Part shown: in pieces, positions 61,686 through 64,000 of the stretch
How positions within the stretch are numbered: the first letter of the stretch is position 1
Layout: every line of letters begins with the position of its first letter
Assembly: GCA_948794795.1 (NCBI GenBank)
Contig: CAQGLR010000011.1
Coordinates: 36,077 to 100,076, forward strand
Length of the DNA: 64,000 nt
Reading direction: 5' to 3'
From: an uncultured Lachnospiraceae bacterium
GTDB lineage: Bacteria; Bacillota; Clostridia; Lachnospirales; Lachnospiraceae
The notes under the pieces: generated by a model
Told to the model about the DNA's origin: nothing
What the model saw: only the letters and a program-made list of their open reading frames with translations
Database searches by the model: none
Position numbers and translations under genes: made by a program

Positions 61686-63671
61686 TTATTTACTGTCTGC
61701 AATACTTTTCTTTATCTCTATTATCTGGTCACGCAGCTGTGCCGCAAGCTCAAAGTTTAGTTCTGCTGCCGCAGTGTTCATTTTCTTGGAAAGCTTCTGT
61801 ACAAGTTTTTCAAGTTCCTGTACACTCATTGATTCTATGTCTTTGCTAATTCCTTCTGGCCCTCTCTCTATTTTCTTAGATATACTTATAAGGTCACGTA
61901 CTGCCTTTTTTATAGTTTGTGGTGTTATACCATTTTTAGTATTATATTCCTGCTGTATTTTACGCCTTCTGTTTGTTTCATCTATTGCCTTACGCATAGA
62001 ATCTGTAATTGTATCTGCATACATAATAACACGCCCGTCTGAATTACGTGCTGCACGTCCTATTATCTGCACAAGGGATATTTCTGAACGCAGAAACCCC
62101 TCTTTATCTGCATCAAGGATTGCAACAAGAGCTATTTCAGGAATGTCGAGCCCTTCCCTTAGAAGATTAATACCTACAAGTACATCAAACACATCCATAC
62201 GCATGTCCCTGATAATCTCTGAACGTTCAAGTGTATCTATATCTGAATGAAGGTATTTTACCCTTATCCCAACCTCTTTAATATAATCTGTTAAATCTTC
62301 TGCCATACGCTTTGTAAGCGTATTAACCATAACTTTATTACCTGCATCTATAGTCTTTCTTATCTCTGTAACCAGGTCATCAATTTGTCCCTCCACAGGC
62401 CTTACAGATATTTCAGGGTCTAAAAGCCCTGTAGGCCTTATTATCTGCTCTGCCCTTGCAAGTTCATGTTCCTTTTCATATACATTAGGTGTTGCAGATA
62501 CAAAAAGCATCTGGTTTATATGTGATTCAAACTCCTCAAAGTTTAAAGGCCTGTTATCAAGTGCAGACGGCAGCCTGAAACCATAATCAACAAGTGTATT
62601 TTTCCTTGACCTGTCACCTGCAAACATTCCCCTTACTTGAGGAACCGTTATATGTGACTCATCAACTATAATAAGGAAATCATCTGGAAAATAATCCATC
62701 AGTGTATGAGGGGTTTCCCCTTCTTTAAGTCCTGCCAGATGTCTTGAATAATTCTCTATTCCTGAGCAAAATCCTGTTTCCCTCATCATTTCTATATCAA
62801 AGTTAGTTCTCTCTGCAATCCTCTGTGCCTCCAGAAGCTTATCATTGCTTTTAAAAAAACGCACCCTCTCTTCCAGTTCCTGTTCAATCTCCTTTATTGC
62901 CCTTTCCATAGAATCATGGTCTACTACATAATGGGAAGCCGGAAATACAACCATATGGCCAAGTTCAGCTTTTACCTCCCCTGTAAGCACATCTATTTCA
63001 GTAATCCTGTCAACCTCATCACCAAAAAATTCTACCCTGAAAGCTTTGTCTGATTCAGACACAGGGAATATTTCAAGTACATCACCATGTGCCCTGAAAG
63101 TACCACGTTTAAAATCCATCTCATTACGTGTATATTGTATATCAACAAGCCTGCGCATAACATCATCACGGTCTTTTTCCATTCCTGGCCTTAAAGAGAC
63201 TGTCATATTCTGGTAATCAATAGGGCTTCCAAGTCCATATATACATGATACACTCGCAACTATAATAACGTCCTTTCTCTCTGTAAGTGCAGCTGTAGCA
63301 GAATGTCTCAGCTTATCTATTTCATCATTTATAGAAGCATCCTTTTCTATATAAGTATCAGAAGAAGGTACATATGCCTCTGGCTGGTAATAATCATAAT
63401 AAGACACAAAATACTCTACTGCATTCTCTGGAAACATCTCCTTGAATTCCCCATATAACTGGGCAGCAAGTGTTTTATTATGGGCTATGACAAGAGTGGG
63501 TTTCTGCAGTTCCTGGATAACATTCGCCATCGTAAATGTTTTACCGGAACCCGTAACACCCAGTAAAGTCTGGAACTGGCTGCCTTCTTTGAAACCCTTC
63601 ACTAAAGCTTCAATAGCCTGCGGCTGGTCGCCTGTAGGCTTATAAGGAGCATTTAATTTAAATCCTGGCAT
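61686..63671 (-). CDS. uvrB: UvrABC excinuclease subunit B
   Basis: This 661-residue DNA-repair helicase-like protein has Walker A GVTGSGKTFTMA, the beta-hairpin region YYDYYQPEAYVPSSDTYIEK, a DEAD-type LIIVDESH, LREGLDIPE, QIIGRAARN and a C-terminal UVR motif (about 620-655). It verifies lesions handed over by UvrA. ATG at 63671 has AGGAGG seven bases upstream, preferred over the TTG two codons earlier. No LexA-type inverted repeat was found upstream, so SOS control is not evident. Confidence 0.97.
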   Translation of the reverse strand: MPGFKLNAPYKPTGDQPQAIEALVKGFKEGSQFQTLLGVTGSGKTFTMANVIQELQKPTLVIAHNKTLAAQLYGEFKEMFPENAVEYFVSYYDYYQPEAYVPSSDTYIEKDASINDEIDKLRHSATAALTERKDVIIVASVSCIYGLGSPIDYQNMTVSLRPGMEKDRDDVMRRLVDIQYTRNEMDFKRGTFRAHGDVLEIFPVSESDKAFRVEFFGDEVDRITEIDVLTGEVKAELGHMVVFPASHYVVDHDSMERAIKEIEQELEERVRFFKSNDKLLEAQRIAERTNFDIEMMRETGFCSGIENYSRHLAGLKEGETPHTLMDYFPDDFLIIVDESHITVPQVRGMFAGDRSRKNTLVDYGFRLPSALDNRPLNFEEFESHINQMLFVSATPNVYEKEHELARAEQIIRPTGLLDPEISVRPVEGQIDDLVTEIRKTIDAGNKVMVNTLTKRMAEDLTDYIKEVGIRVKYLHSDIDTLERSEIIRDMRMDVFDVLVGINLLREGLDIPEIALVAILDADKEGFLRSEISLVQIIGRAARNSDGRVIMYADTITDSMRKAIDETNRRRKIQQEYNTKNGITPQTIKKAVRDLISISKKIERGPEGISKDIESMSVQELEKLVQKLSKKMNTAAAELNFELAAQLRDQIIEIKKSIADSK

Positions 63672-63836
63672 ATACAAACCTCCTATTTATGTCCAAAAAA
63701 TTCCACCTATCCGCCTGGAATCCATGTAACCTAATTTTAAATCCATAAGAATATACTTGCAAAACTAACAGATAAGTGTTTAAACATCAATTACACAAAT
63801 ACAAGTAACAAAACTGTATTTTTGAAACTAAATAAC

Positions 63837-63875
63837 ACTGGATAACAACAAATAATACAGATATTATTATCCAGT
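63837..63875. promoter_or_regulatory. Hairpin upstream of uvrB
   Basis: ACTGGATAA and TTATCCAGT form a nine-pair stem with a 21-base loop. On the minus strand it is followed by GTTATTTAG, a poor U-tract, so it may be a weak terminator of a gene beyond the window. The rest of 63672-63953 shows nothing recognisable. Confidence 0.35.
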
Positions 63876-63953
63876 CACTTGGTTTTTAATTATAACACAT
63901 AAGCCACAAAAAGTACAGGCAGCAACTGGCATTGGAAACCTGCATACTAGGGC

Positions 63954-64000
63954 GTGTTTGAAAATTAAAAAATGCACAAATTATGTGGCTCTGGCAATTC
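63954..64000. repeat. Dispersed palindromic repeat, left edge only (cut by window)
   Basis: GTGTTTGAAAATTAAA followed by ACAAATTATGTGGCTCTGGC and AATTC match the left flank and arm of the copies at 22.77 and 56.49 kb. The element continues beyond base 64000. Confidence 0.8.

Noticed and set aside
63672..63953. LexA (SOS) box for uvrB
   Set aside because: No GAAC-N4-GTTC type palindrome was found in the upstream region.

Overview
The window looks like a low-GC Clostridia chromosome, most likely a Lachnospiraceae-type gut anaerobe. Evidence is the AT-rich sequence, strong GGAGG-type ribosome sites with frequent TTG/GTG starts, a CIRCE-like operator at clpB, an IscR-like Rrf2 regulator, anaerobic 4Fe-4S proteins, and the family profile (GH27 and GH42 glycosidases, LytTR/GHKL and BceRS-like signalling pairs, SCP2 proteins, Rpn-like proteins). 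The genus was not determined. A near-consensus sigma-D (FliA-type) promoter suggests a motility regulon. No rRNA, tRNA, CRISPR array or intact transposase gene was seen.

Layout. 1-8953 (minus): exopolysaccharide operon running off the left edge, with two glycosyltransferases, a priming sugar-phosphate transferase, a chain-length (PCP) protein, a flippase fused to a second PCP module, and a partial polymerase-like membrane protein. 9.2-13.7 kb: XRE regulator, short ProB, and ClpB under a CIRCE-overlapped promoter. 13.7-18.6 kb: response regulator, kinase, ABC ATPase and FtsX-type permease. 18.8-22.5 kb: HAD phosphatase, a small coiled-coil protein, and a GHKL/LytTR two-component pair. 22.6-23.5 kb: a repeat-rich gene-free stretch. 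23.6-26.9 kb (plus): C39-like peptidase, Uma2 protein, ECF sigma and its membrane partner. 26.9-30.4 kb (minus): two-component pair, TlpA lipoprotein, a 48-residue CXXC membrane peptide and a polytopic 4Fe-4S protein. 30.6-36.1 kb: gene remnant, SCP2 protein, hydrolase, Rpn-like protein, GH27 galactosidase and the sigma-D-promoted coiled-coil gene. 36.2-44.1 kb (minus): an eight-gene siroheme/tetrapyrrole cluster from Rrf2 to HemL. 44.1-52.4 kb: PBP-GGDEF protein, MATE transporter, MurI, aldolase, 6S RNA and a PhoR-like two-component pair. 52.6-63.7 kb: Ig-like secreted protein, RfbD/RfbC, MerR regulator, membrane protein, rhomboid plus flavodoxin-SCP2 pair, GH42 galactosidase and UvrB.

The most unusual signals are: (1) a dispersed self-nesting palindromic repeat family, including two elements of 340 and 342 bp with terminal inverted repeats, which has entered many intergenic gaps and supplies the murI stop codon; (2) a compact putative transmembrane thiol/Fe-S relay; (3) the flippase-PCP fusion next to a separate PCP gene; (4) the sigma-D promoter on an unknown coiled-coil gene; (5) gene tails that have lost their 5' parts but keep terminators.
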